Shown one piece after another: positions 16,403-25,242 of a stretch of 64,000 nt of DNA. This DNA is from Bacteroidota bacterium (GTDB taxonomy: Bacteria; Bacteroidota; Bacteroidia; Bacteroidales; Porphyromonadaceae): positions 16,419 to 80,418 of the forward strand of contig JAEWWU010000014.1 of the NCBI GenBank assembly GCA_023396255.1. The letters run 5' to 3'. Positions within the stretch are counted from its first letter, which is position 1, and the number at the start of each line of letters is the position of its first letter. A model generated the notes under the pieces. That model did no database searches and had not been told where the DNA came from. It saw nothing but the letters and a program-made list of their open reading frames with translations. The position numbers were made by a program, and so were the translations under genes.

Positions 16403-17166
16403 ACCTAAGTCTTGTGCGTCCGATTGTCTTTTTTGATCTGGAAACAACAGGGTTGGATTTTGTCAATGATCGTATTATAGAGCTATCTATCCTTAAGGTA
16501 TACCCGGATGGAAAGGAAGAGGTGATAACTCGGCTAATAAATCCGGAGCGACATATTCCGGAGGAGAGTACGGCTATTCACGGTATCAAAGACGAGGACG
16601 TAAAAGATGCGCCCACTTTTCGACAAATAGCTAAAAGTTTGGCTCAGAAACTTATCGGCTGTGATTTGGCAGGGTACAATTCGGCCAAGTTCGATGTGCC
16701 TATGCTTGGGGAAGAGTTTTTGCGAGCTGGTGTGGATATTGATTTGAGTTCCTTCAGACACATAGATGTGCAAAATATCTTCCACAAAATGGAGCGCAGA
16801 ACCTTAGAGGCAGCTTATAAGTTTTATTGTGATAGAGACCTAAAGGATGCACACTCGGCAGAAGCAGACACGCGGGCTACTTATGAAGTACTGAAAGCTC
16901 AATTGGATCGTTATGAAGATGATTTGCAGAACGATGTACAATTCTTATCCGAATTTTCTCGAAATGGGAGAAATGTAGATTTGGCTGGAAGAATAGTTCT
17001 CGATGATAAAAATGTGCCTGTCATCAATTTTGGTAAATACAAGGGGAAATCTGTTGTCGAAGTACTATCTTCAGATACGGGCTATTATGGCTGGATAATG
17101 CAATCAGATTTTCCTTTGGAGACAAAAAGGCAGTTCACTCGTATTAAGTTGGAAATGGCCAAATAG
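16399..17166 (+). CDS. DnaQ-like 3'-5' exonuclease with C-terminal DUF3820-like domain
   Basis: DEDDh-type exonuclease related to the proofreading subunit epsilon. Exo I reads FFDLETTGLD near residue 10, Exo II includes GYNSAKFDVPML, and Exo III is HSAEADTRATYEV with the catalytic His and Asp. After about residue 200 comes a small domain with INFGKYKGKSVVEVL and YYGWIMQSDFP, a DUF3820-type pattern often attached to such exonucleases in Bacteroidetes. ATG at 16399 overlaps the dnaN stop, and this coupling supports a role with the clamp, either proofreading or repair. Confidence 0.9.
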   Translation: MNLSLVRPIVFFDLETTGLDFVNDRIIELSILKVYPDGKEEVITRLINPERHIPEESTAIHGIKDEDVKDAPTFRQIAKSLAQKLIGCDLAGYNSAKFDVPMLGEEFLRAGVDIDLSSFRHIDVQNIFHKMERRTLEAAYKFYCDRDLKDAHSAEADTRATYEVLKAQLDRYEDDLQNDVQFLSEFSRNGRNVDLAGRIVLDDKNVPVINFGKYKGKSVVEVLSSDTGYYGWIMQSDFPLETKRQFTRIKLEMAK

Positions 17167-17174
17167 TATCAGTA

Positions 17175-18392
17175 ATGTCGTTAGAGGGAAAGAAAATCGT
17201 ATTGGGTATTTGTGGTGGAATTGCTGCTTACAAGAGTGCTTCCTTGTTGCGACTTCTTATAAAAAAAGGGGCTGATGTGCAGGTGGTAATGACTCCAGCA
17301 GCAAAAGAATTTATCACCCCTCTTACACTGGCAACATTGTCTCGTAAACCTGTCGTTAGTGAATTTTTCGACAGACGTGACGGGACTTGGAATAGCCACG
17401 TAGACTTGGGTGTATGGGCAGATTTGATGTTGATAGCACCGGCAACGGCATCTTCTTTGGGAAAAATGGCTCACGGAATAGCAGATAATATGTTGATAAC
17501 TACTTATTTGTCTATGAAGGCTCCTGTTATGGTTGTTCCCTCAATGGATTTGGATATGTATGCTCATATCTCTACTCAAGATAATCTGCATCGTTTACGA
17601 GATTCTGGGGTGATGGTAATGGAGCCGGAAAGCGGTTTTTTGGCAAGTGGCTTGGAGGGAAAAGGGCGTATGCCGGAACCCGAAAACATCATCGCCGAAG
17701 TGGAGACTTTTTTTGTATCTAAGGAGGAAGAGAGTGGGGTTTGGAAGAATCGTAAAGTTCTTGTAACAGCTGGACCAACTTACGAAATGATGGATGATGT
17801 GCGTTTTTTGGGAAACCACTCTTCTGGATTTATGGGGATTTGTATTGCTAATAGTTTTGCATACCGAGGTGCTGAAGTTCACTTATGCTTGGGACCAACG
17901 CATCTAAAACCAAGCTCTTCTGTGATCGTTCATCCTGTTGTGTCTGCAGTGGAGATGATGGAAACCAGTCAAACTCTATTTGCAGAATGCGATGTTGCTA
18001 TTTTTGCAGCTGCTGTAGCTGATTTTAGACCAACTCAGTGTGTGAAAGGAAAAACAAAAAGGAGTCAGTCTGGTAATACTATAACGTTGGAATTGGTTCA
18101 AAACCCGGATATTGCTGCTACTTTGGGAGCCCAAAAGACAGATAATCAGTATTTGGTCGGTTTTGCCTTGGAAACATCTCCCAATATAGAAGAGGCTCGG
18201 AGAAAACTACGAGACAAACATTTAGATGCTATTGTCTTGAATTCTTTATCTGACCAAGGAGCCGGTTTTGGAGTTCCTACCAACAAAGTAACCATTATAG
18301 ATTCTTCAAGGGAGACGGCGTTTCCTTTGGAGACAAAACAACGAGTGGCGGAAAATATTGTGGCATACGTATCAAAGCACTTGTCTAATTAA
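17175..18392 (+). CDS. coaBC: Bifunctional phosphopantothenoylcysteine decarboxylase/synthase
   Basis: Makes 4'-phosphopantetheine from phosphopantothenate and cysteine: the C-terminal CoaB part (about residues 190-405) ligates, the N-terminal flavoprotein CoaC part decarboxylates. His75 (NSHVDLG) is at the same number as the catalytic His of E. coli Dfp. The positions equivalent to Asn125 and Cys158 are Asp125 (PSMDLDM) and Ser158 (ASGLEGKGRM). I believe this pair is common in Bacteroidetes, but that is memory rather than alignment. The CoaB part carries VTAGPTYEMMD and AAAVADFRP. panC for the earlier pathway step lies at 36-37 kb. Confidence 0.94.
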   Translation: MSLEGKKIVLGICGGIAAYKSASLLRLLIKKGADVQVVMTPAAKEFITPLTLATLSRKPVVSEFFDRRDGTWNSHVDLGVWADLMLIAPATASSLGKMAHGIADNMLITTYLSMKAPVMVVPSMDLDMYAHISTQDNLHRLRDSGVMVMEPESGFLASGLEGKGRMPEPENIIAEVETFFVSKEEESGVWKNRKVLVTAGPTYEMMDDVRFLGNHSSGFMGICIANSFAYRGAEVHLCLGPTHLKPSSSVIVHPVVSAVEMMETSQTLFAECDVAIFAAAVADFRPTQCVKGKTKRSQSGNTITLELVQNPDIAATLGAQKTDNQYLVGFALETSPNIEEARRKLRDKHLDAIVLNSLSDQGAGFGVPTNKVTIIDSSRETAFPLETKQRVAENIVAYVSKHLSN

Positions 18393-18421
18393 TGGAGATG
18401 AGGATGTAGCTCCCATAGGTT

Positions 18422-19327
18422 ATGATGCGATTTGTTTTTCTTCTTTTCTTTTTTCTCCATAGTTTTTTTGCTTTCTGTGGATGGACGCAGGAGTTGAATG
18501 CTAGGGTTTCCATCAATGTGGAGCGTTTGGGAACAGTAGACCCTCAGTTGTTTTCTGATTTGGAAAGACAATTGACCGATCTTATAAACCTGAATAAATG
18601 GACAAGTACATCTTTTTCGCCTGTAGAGCGTATAGATTGTTCTTTTTCCCTAAACCTCCTAACGATGTCTGATAATGGGGAGTGTACAGCCGAGTTATAT
18701 GTGACAGCACAACGCCCAGTGTATAATTCTTCGTACAGTACTCCTCTGGTTACATACAGAGACCAAGAGCTAAATTTTGTTTACCACCCGGGAACTTCCA
18801 TAGAGTATAATTCAAATACATTGAACGATAATTTAGTCGCCACAGTTGTTTTTTATGTGTATTTTGTCCTGGCTGCAGATTTTGATAGTTTCTCCGAGCT
18901 GGGAGGAGACCTCATTAAGGGAAATATGCAACAGTTGGTGGGATTGGCACAGCAGAAGCAGGACTGGAAAGGGTGGCAGCCTTTTGAAAACGATTATAAC
19001 CGGTATGCTATTTCAGAGGCTTATAATAATACGTCTCATACCGAGTTTAGAAAATTTTGGTATCTCTATCATAGACGAGGTTTGGACGAGTTAGTAGGAA
19101 ATGTAAGACGGGGATACACCAACATATTGGAAGGGCTTCCTTTGTTGGAGGCGACGTGGAAGGTGCACTCAAGTTCGCCTTTGTTGAGGATGTTTTCTCA
19201 AATAAAGTTGGATGAATTGAGTAAAATCAGCCAAGAAGCACCATCTGATAAAAAAAATGAAGCCTATAAAATATTGAAGAAAATATTTCCTACTGACGAG
19301 AGTAAGTTCTTAGATCTTAAGAGATAG
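18422..19327 (+). CDS. DUF4835 family secreted protein (PorD-like)
   Basis: A 301-residue exported protein with a strongly hydrophobic signal peptide (residues 1-22) and no lipobox. The sequence matches the DUF4835 pattern seen between coaBC and recN in many Bacteroidetes: ELNARVSINVERL at the mature N-terminus, then DLERQLTDLINLNKWT. DUF4835 proteins are often named PorD because of a proposed part in type IX secretion; I treat that as suggestive only. recN follows after 18 nt. Confidence 0.8.
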   Translation: MMRFVFLLFFFLHSFFAFCGWTQELNARVSINVERLGTVDPQLFSDLERQLTDLINLNKWTSTSFSPVERIDCSFSLNLLTMSDNGECTAELYVTAQRPVYNSSYSTPLVTYRDQELNFVYHPGTSIEYNSNTLNDNLVATVVFYVYFVLAADFDSFSELGGDLIKGNMQQLVGLAQQKQDWKGWQPFENDYNRYAISEAYNNTSHTEFRKFWYLYHRRGLDELVGNVRRGYTNILEGLPLLEATWKVHSSSPLLRMFSQIKLDELSKISQEAPSDKKNEAYKILKKIFPTDESKFLDLKR

Positions 19328-19345
19328 TTTCTATATAGTTACTTT

Positions 19346-21010
19346 ATGCTACATAGTATTGTTATTCAAGACTTTATTCTCATAGGACACCTCGAGGCTT
19401 CTTTTGCTGATGGATTTGTAGCCATTACCGGAGAAACAGGAGCTGGTAAAAGTATATTTGTTGAGGCTATAGGCTTATTGGCAGGAAAAAGAGCCGATAG
19501 TTCGGATGTGCGCGTGGGGGCTACCAAGGCGATAATAGAAGGGGTCTTTGAAAACTTGAACTCTGCCGCAAAGGAGTTATTGGAAAGAGAGGATTTATTA
19601 TCGTTTGGAGAAGACGTCAAGGAGTGTATCGTACGCAGGGAAATACTCGCTTCTGGAAGAGGGCGTGTTTTTGTTAATGATACTCCCGTCTCATTGTCCT
19701 TTCTCCAAGAGTTATCATCCTTTTTAATTGATGTTCATTCTCAGCATCACAACTTGTTGTTAAGGGAATCAAAGTTTCAAACGGAAGTTGTTGATTCAAT
19801 GCTTTCGTCGCAAAAAAATAGAACTTTGTACGCACAGTTGTATGGAAAAATGGTTGCTGCACAGAGTGAATACCTGAGTCTTGTAAGTCAGAGGGAGGTT
19901 GCCGAACACGAATATGAATACAACTTACTGCGTTATAACGAGCTTGTTGCCTTTGATATGGGATCCGAAACGCAAGAATCTCTTGAGCAGGAGGAAAGAG
20001 AACTTTTATATGCGCAAGATATCACTGACGCCCTACAGGTATCTGTATTCAATATTTCGGGAGGAGAGCAATCGATTCTTTCTTTGTTACACTCTGTGGA
20101 GCGAGAAGTGGAGCAAGCTGCTCGGTACAAGGGAGATCTTTCCATATATATAGAACGTATATCTTCTGTTCAAATTGAACTTAGAGACATTGAAACCGAC
20201 TTAGAGCACATCCTTCGTCACACTTCATCAGATCCCAACCGTTTGGAGCAGGTAAGCAGCAAGTTATCTTCGTTGAATTCTTTGTATAAGAAGTTTAATG
20301 TCTCTTCTTGGACTCAATTGGTCGCCTTGAAAGAAGATTTGGAGAGGAGGATTTCAACTGTATCTACAGGACGTGAATTATTGAAAGAAAAGGAAGAGGA
20401 ATTAGCCTCTCTACGTAATGAATTATACAAAGTAGGGCAAAGTCTATCTCAAGAACGGAAAGAAATAGCTGCTGTTATATCGGATAAGATACTTTCTTCT
20501 CTTCGTTCTTTAGGGATGCCTTATGCTCGGTTTGAAGTATTGGTAGAGGAGAGGGGGCAGCTGTCTGTTTCCGGATTGGATAGGGTTACTTTCCTTTTTT
20601 CGGCCAACCCGGATATGGCATTGGCACCAATGGCGGATGTTGCATCAGGAGGAGAAATGTCTCGTTTGATGCTTTCGATTAAATCATTGGTTAAAGTGGA
20701 AGAAGAGCAGCCTTGTATAATATTTGATGAGATAGATACTGGTATATCTGGTATCGTAGCCAACAGGATGGGGCAGATAATGCAAGCGATGGGGCAAGAG
20801 CGCCAGCTTCTAGTAATCACTCATCTGCCTCAGATTGCGGCAAAATCATCCCAGCATTTTTTCATTTATAAAGAGCAGGAAAACCAAACTCATACACATT
20901 TGAGGGAACTTTCTAAGGAAGAACGAATCAAAGAAATAGCACGATTGCAAAGTGGGGAGAATACTTCTCCTGTCGCCCTTGCAGCAGCTGAAGAATTATT
21001 GAAACAATGA
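19346..21010 (+). CDS. recN: DNA repair protein RecN
   Basis: SMC-like ATPase for double-strand break repair. Walker A is GETGAGKS near residue 30; the centre (about residues 160-370) is coiled coil; the signature is VASGGEMSRLMLSIK and Walker B is CIIFDEIDTGISG, followed by the D-loop and LLVITHLPQIA. The 554-residue length is full. Its last bases overlap the rlmB-like gene by 4 nt (ATGA). Confidence 0.96.
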   Translation: MLHSIVIQDFILIGHLEASFADGFVAITGETGAGKSIFVEAIGLLAGKRADSSDVRVGATKAIIEGVFENLNSAAKELLEREDLLSFGEDVKECIVRREILASGRGRVFVNDTPVSLSFLQELSSFLIDVHSQHHNLLLRESKFQTEVVDSMLSSQKNRTLYAQLYGKMVAAQSEYLSLVSQREVAEHEYEYNLLRYNELVAFDMGSETQESLEQEERELLYAQDITDALQVSVFNISGGEQSILSLLHSVEREVEQAARYKGDLSIYIERISSVQIELRDIETDLEHILRHTSSDPNRLEQVSSKLSSLNSLYKKFNVSSWTQLVALKEDLERRISTVSTGRELLKEKEEELASLRNELYKVGQSLSQERKEIAAVISDKILSSLRSLGMPYARFEVLVEERGQLSVSGLDRVTFLFSANPDMALAPMADVASGGEMSRLMLSIKSLVKVEEEQPCIIFDEIDTGISGIVANRMGQIMQAMGQERQLLVITHLPQIAAKSSQHFFIYKEQENQTHTHLRELSKEERIKEIARLQSGENTSPVALAAAEELLKQ

Positions 21011-21747
21011 TAAAGCAAAAAATGATATACGGTATACACGCCGTAGCGGAAGCCTTGGATGCCGCCGTTGATTTGGATAAAATCTATGTAAAAAAAAGGA
21101 GTGATAATTTGGAGCTTATGGCTATTGCCAAGCAAGCCCGATTGCACTCCATTCCCCTCTTCGAAGTTCCCAATGAACGTTTAGATCGTTTTACGAGGGG
21201 AAGTCATCAAGGTGTTGTTGCTCTACTTTCTCCGGTGACTTATTCTCGGTTAGATTTGCTTATTCCCTCCCTTTTTGAGGAAGGACGTTTGCCCTTTGTC
21301 GTTGTTCTTGATGGTATAACAGATGTTCGCAATTTTGGCGCTATTGCTCGAACTTGCGAGTGTGCCGGAGTGGATGCTATTGTGATTCCGGACAAGGGGA
21401 GTGTCTCTGTTTCTGCAGATGCTGTAAATGCTTCGGCTGGTGCTTTGATGCGTATTCCTGTCTGTAGGGAACGTAATCTCGTAGCAACGTGTAGATATTT
21501 GTCAGAGAGTGGTTTAGCTCTTGTTGGAGCTTCGGAAAAGTCAAGTGTTCAATTTACTAAAACGAACCTTACCGGTCCCATAGCTCTTGTAATGGGTGCT
21601 GAGGATAGAGGAATATCCCCAGCAGTGTTAAGACAGTTGGGGCAAGTTGTTGCTATTCCTCAAAGTGGTAGTGTCGGATCTCTAAACGTATCCGTAGCGT
21701 GTGGCATCATTCTGTACGAAATTATTCGCCAGAGAGAATCTTTTTAG
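21007..21747 (+). CDS. rlmB: 23S rRNA (guanosine-2'-O-)methyltransferase, TrmH/SpoU family
   Basis: SPOUT-class methyltransferase, probably RlmB acting on G2251 of 23S rRNA. The N-terminal substrate-binding domain (IYGIHAVAEALDA, QGVVALLSP) is followed by the trefoil-knot domain with LDGITDVRNFGAIARTCE, ALVMGAEDRGISP and the C-terminal SVGSLNVSVACGI. The 246-residue length fits RlmB better than TrmH. It is translationally coupled to recN through ATGA. Confidence 0.92.
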   Translation: MIKQKMIYGIHAVAEALDAAVDLDKIYVKKRSDNLELMAIAKQARLHSIPLFEVPNERLDRFTRGSHQGVVALLSPVTYSRLDLLIPSLFEEGRLPFVVVLDGITDVRNFGAIARTCECAGVDAIVIPDKGSVSVSADAVNASAGALMRIPVCRERNLVATCRYLSESGLALVGASEKSSVQFTKTNLTGPIALVMGAEDRGISPAVLRQLGQVVAIPQSGSVGSLNVSVACGIILYEIIRQRESF

Positions 21748-21776
21748 TAGATATATTTTTATTATTAGTAATAGAT

Positions 21777-22157
21777 ATGAGTAAGAAAGTTATTTCAACG
21801 ACCAATGCTCCCGCAGCAATTGGTCCGTACAGTCAGGCAATCGTGAGTGGTAATATGTTGATAACCTCCGGTCAGTTAGGTTTGGATCCTACTTCTGGGA
21901 ATTTTGTGGGAGAGGACGTTACCAGTCAAACAGAGCAAGTATTCAAAAACCTCAAAGCGATCTTGGATGAGGCTGGATATACGTTTGATGATATTATTAA
22001 AACTACTTGTTTCTTGGCTGATATGGCAGATTTTGCTGCTATGAATGCCGTTTACGAAAAGAATTTTAGTGGAGCCTTCCCAGCACGTAGTGCTGTTGCT
22101 GTAAAAACACTTCCCAAGAATGGCTTGGTTGAAATAGAAGTTATTGCAGTTAAGTAA
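21777..22157 (+). CDS. ridA: RidA family reactive enamine/imine deaminase
   Basis: A 126-residue YjgF/YER057c/UK114 protein that hydrolyses reactive 2-aminoacrylate-type intermediates. It starts MSKKVISTTNAPAAIGPYSQA and has the conserved ITSGQLGLDP, the VFKNLKAILDEAG helix, and the C-terminal ARSAVAVKTLPKNGLVEIEVIA with the substrate-binding Arg. The ATG at 21777 gives the family length; the frame runs further upstream into rlmB without a plausible start. A strong terminator follows. Confidence 0.94.
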   Translation: MSKKVISTTNAPAAIGPYSQAIVSGNMLITSGQLGLDPTSGNFVGEDVTSQTEQVFKNLKAILDEAGYTFDDIIKTTCFLADMADFAAMNAVYEKNFSGAFPARSAVAVKTLPKNGLVEIEVIAVK

Positions 22158-22181
22158 CTATGATCAGTTACATAAATTTTA

Positions 22182-22213
22182 CCTCCTCTCGTTTCAAAAG
22201 AAATGAGAGGAGG
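22182..22213 (+). terminator. Rho-independent-type terminator after ridA
   Basis: CCTCCTCTCGTTTC, a 4-nt A loop, then GAAATGAGAGGAGG: a 14-pair stem with one G-T wobble, followed by CTATTTTGTTT. It lies 25 nt after the ridA stop. Confidence 0.85.
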
Positions 22214-22730
22214 CTATTTTGTTTAGAAATCAAACGTTTTTTAGATAATAAGGTGTAAGTATTTTGCAAAGGCTATTCAATTAGGGCGAGAATAACACAG
22301 AGCATAACAACCCAATGAGGGAGTTGAAAGAACTTTTATTTTTAGGTGTAATTTAGGTGCTACTATAGAGTTGTTGTAGCTTTGGTAAAAGAGAGAAATC
22401 ACTCGAATTCATAGAAGAGTTTTTTTGAGATAGTGTGAGTATGTTGCTTGATTACTATGCTTTGGTTTCGGCTGCCTGTTTTTTGGGAGCACCTAATCAT
22501 ACTGGTATACTGTAAATCTCTTTTTCTTTCGGTTACTTATCCTCCCCATTTTTCTTAATACCTTTCCCAAAATTGTTCTGAACGTGTTTTTCGAATTTCT
22601 TGTTTCTTGGTTATTTTTTTTGTGCATTTTATCAGATATTGAATCTTGTATTGTTCAGTAGAATAATCAAAAACAGCCAACAAAAGTCTTTTCTTGACGG
22701 AATAGTAAGCCTTAATTGACAAATAACTAC

Positions 22731-22738
22731 TACCTTTG
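22731..22738 (+). promoter_or_regulatory. -7 promoter element for pta-ackA
   Basis: TACCTTTG matches TAnnTTTG and lies 62 nt before the pta ATG. Confidence 0.55.
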
Positions 22739-22800
22739 CAGCATTGTTGAAATAAATGCACACAGTAGAAGAACCCTAAACAAATAATAATAAATCCAAA

Positions 22801-23808
22801 ATGAACTTATTACAAGACATTGTTGCTCGTGCGGCTGCCAACAAGCAGCGCATAGTTCTACCCGAAGGTACAGAGCCTCGGACTCTGCAAGCTGCAGATC
22901 AGTTGATAGCGGACGGTGTAGTGAATGTTATTCTTGTCGGTAATCCTGCCGAAATAAAAGCGAAAGCCTCTGAACTTAATCTTAATAGCATCGATAGAGC
23001 AGAGATCATAGACCCGCAAAATCACGCCAAAAAAGAGCAGTATAGAGATCTTCTATTGGAATTGCGTAAGTCCAAAGGATTGACACAAGAAGAAGCTGAT
23101 AAACTCGTTGTTGATCCTCTGTACTTGGCTTGTTTGATGATAAAATCGGGAGATGCTGATGGAGAGGTTGCCGGAGCACAAAATACGACTGGCAATGTGC
23201 TGCGTCCTGCCTTGCAGATCATAAAGACCCAAAAAGGACTTAGCTGTGTAAGTGGTGCGTTCCTCCTTTTTACGCAAGCTAAAGAATACGGAAAAGACGG
23301 ATTGCTCATTGTTGCAGACTGCGCTGTAACTCCTAATCCAACAGCAGACGAAATGGCACAGATAGCAGTAGCTTCTGCAACAACGGCTCGTGCCATAGCA
23401 AATATAGAACCTCGCATTGCTATGTTGAGTTACTCAACTAAAGGTTCGGCAAAGGGAGAGTTGGTAGACAAGGTCGTAGAAGCGACCCGATTGGCTAAAG
23501 AAAAAGCTCCCGAGTTGATGATTGATGGAGAAATGCAGGCAGATGCAGCTCTGGTTGCTTCTGTTGGAAAACTCAAAGCTCCGGATAGTGAAGTTGCTGG
23601 TCAAGCCAACGTTTTGGTATTCCCATCTTTGGAAGTTGGAAACATTGCTTACAAATTGGTACAACGCTTGGGTAATGCACAGGCAGTAGGTCCAATTTTG
23701 CAAGGAATGGCCGCTCCGGTAAATGACTTGAGTAGAGGCTGTTCTGTAGATGATATTTACAATTTGGTAGCCATAACAGCAAATCAAGCAATCGCTGCAA
23801 AGAAATAA
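22801..23808 (+). CDS. pta: Phosphate acetyltransferase
   Basis: Converts acetyl-CoA and phosphate to acetyl phosphate and CoA, the first step of acetate formation. The 335-residue single-domain form is present, without the regulatory N-terminal DRTGG part of the enterobacterial enzyme. Family features include RIVLPEGTEPRTLQAADQL at the start, TTGNVLRPALQIIKT, MLSYSTKGSAKG, and NVLVFPSLEVGNIAYKLVQR near the end. ackA follows after 25 nt, forming the usual acetate pair that yields ATP. Confidence 0.96.
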   Translation: MNLLQDIVARAAANKQRIVLPEGTEPRTLQAADQLIADGVVNVILVGNPAEIKAKASELNLNSIDRAEIIDPQNHAKKEQYRDLLLELRKSKGLTQEEADKLVVDPLYLACLMIKSGDADGEVAGAQNTTGNVLRPALQIIKTQKGLSCVSGAFLLFTQAKEYGKDGLLIVADCAVTPNPTADEMAQIAVASATTARAIANIEPRIAMLSYSTKGSAKGELVDKVVEATRLAKEKAPELMIDGEMQADAALVASVGKLKAPDSEVAGQANVLVFPSLEVGNIAYKLVQRLGNAQAVGPILQGMAAPVNDLSRGCSVDDIYNLVAITANQAIAAKK

Positions 23809-23833
23809 TAAAGAATACAATAAATATAGTATT

Positions 23834-25033
23834 ATGATCGTATTAGTTCTCAATTGCGGGAGTTCTTCTGTAAAATATAAATTGTACGATATGCCTTCTG
23901 CTTCTGTTTTGGCGCAGGGTGGTGTAGAAAAACTTGGATTAGAGGGTTCTTTCTTGAAATTCAAGCTTCCTAATGGAGAGAAAGTTGTTTTGGAAAAAGA
24001 TATGCCAGAGCATACTGTCGCCATTGAATTTATCTTAAATGTCCTTACTGGAAAAGAATATGGTTGCATCGAAAGTGTAGACAAAATAGAAGCTGTTGGA
24101 CATCGTTTGGTACACGGAGGAGATAAATTCAACCAAAGCGTATTGATTGATCAAGAAGTTATCAATAAGGTAGTTGAATGTACGGATTTAGCTCCTCTAC
24201 ACAATCCATCAACATTAAAGGGGGTTGAGGCTATCACTAAATTACTTCCTAAAGTTCCTCAAGTAGGAGTGTTTGACACAGCCTTCCATCAATCTATGCC
24301 GGATTATGCATTTATGTATGCTCTTCCTTATGAGTACTACACAAAGTATGGGGTGCGTCGTTATGGTTTTCACGGGACAAGCCACCGCTATGTGAGTAAA
24401 AGAGCTTGCGAAATATTGGGTGTAGACTATGATAAGGTCCGTATTATAACGGCCCATATCGGTAATGGAGCTTCTATGGCTGCTGTAAAGTATGGAAAGA
24501 GCATAGATACGTCTACCGGTTTGACTCCTACTGAGGGGTTGATTATGGGTACACGCAGTGGAGATGTTGATCCTGGAGCATTGGCTTACATTGTAGGAAA
24601 AGAGAATCTAAATGGAGAACAATTCTCAAACCTTGTAAACAAGAAAAGCGGTATTTTGGGTATAAGTGGTGTTTCTTCCGATATGCGCGAAATAGAATCT
24701 GCTATTGCAGAGGGAAATAAGCGTGCTTCTTTGGCTTTAGAAATGTACGACTATCGCATCAAAAAGTATGTTGGAGCTTATGCTGCTGCAATGGGCGGTG
24801 TTGATATCATTGTATTTACTGGAGGGGTTGGAGAAAACCAAACCACAACTCGCGAGTATGTATGTCGTGATATGGAATTTATGGGGGTAAAGATAGACAA
24901 TGAACTAAATGCCAAGACGCGAGGAGAAGAAATTGTCTTGAGTACTCCAGATAGCAAAGTAAAGGTATTGGTGGTTCCAACAGATGAGGAATATCTCATT
25001 GCTTCTGATACAATGGATATTGTGAATAAGTAA
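23834..25033 (+). CDS. ackA: Acetate kinase
   Basis: Transfers phosphate from acetyl phosphate to ADP, yielding ATP and acetate. The 399-residue protein has both family signatures: VLVLNCGSSSVKY at the N-terminus and RRYGFHGTSHRYVSKRA in the middle. Further motifs are AHIGNGASMAAV with the catalytic Asn/His area, DTSTGLTPTEGLIMGTRSGDVDPG, and FTGGVGEN near the C-terminus. Expressed with pta. Confidence 0.97.
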   Translation: MIVLVLNCGSSSVKYKLYDMPSASVLAQGGVEKLGLEGSFLKFKLPNGEKVVLEKDMPEHTVAIEFILNVLTGKEYGCIESVDKIEAVGHRLVHGGDKFNQSVLIDQEVINKVVECTDLAPLHNPSTLKGVEAITKLLPKVPQVGVFDTAFHQSMPDYAFMYALPYEYYTKYGVRRYGFHGTSHRYVSKRACEILGVDYDKVRIITAHIGNGASMAAVKYGKSIDTSTGLTPTEGLIMGTRSGDVDPGALAYIVGKENLNGEQFSNLVNKKSGILGISGVSSDMREIESAIAEGNKRASLALEMYDYRIKKYVGAYAAAMGGVDIIVFTGGVGENQTTTREYVCRDMEFMGVKIDNELNAKTRGEEIVLSTPDSKVKVLVVPTDEEYLIASDTMDIVNK

Positions 25034-25115
25034 TTTCTTTGTCTTTGAACTACTCGTATTTGTAGAATATTCTGAAATAATATACTAGAATAACAACAAA
25101 TTATAATGAGAGGAG

Positions 25116-25155
25116 AAAGGCTGTGAATGGGTATAACAACTTGTTCACAGCCTTT
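25116..25155. terminator. Bidirectional terminator between ackA and dxr
   Basis: AAAGGCTGTGAA (25116-25127) pairs with TTCACAGCCTTT (25144-25155), a 12-bp stem with a 16-nt loop. It is A-rich on one side and T-rich on the other, so it could stop transcripts from both convergent units. Confidence 0.75.
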
Positions 25156-25242
25156 TAAGCTATATAGTTTATAAGCTAAGTATATGCTCTCTTCGAAAAA
25201 AGTACGGGATTTAGATAAATAACGCAATCCCAGCAATTCCTA

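Larger units (their letters stand above)
22158..22800. other. Gene-free region between ridA and pta
   Basis: A 643-nt stretch holding the ridA terminator (22182-22213) and the pta promoter element (22731-22738). Roughly 500 nt between these show no frame with family resemblance, no strong hairpin and no copy of the dispersed repeat. Confidence 0.6.

Noticed and set aside
22348..22492. Inverted 9-mers TTAGGTGCT and AGCACCTAA about 130 nt apart upstream of pta
   Set aside because: A single short pair over a long distance in AT-rich DNA; expected by chance and with no supporting context.
22555..22761. 68-codon minus-strand frame upstream of pta
   Set aside because: It covers the pta promoter element, lacks similarity to any family, and has no plausible ribosome-binding site.
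23434..24132. 232-codon minus-strand frame across pta and ackA
   Set aside because: Antisense to two well-supported genes; the composition mirrors the complementary reading of those genes.
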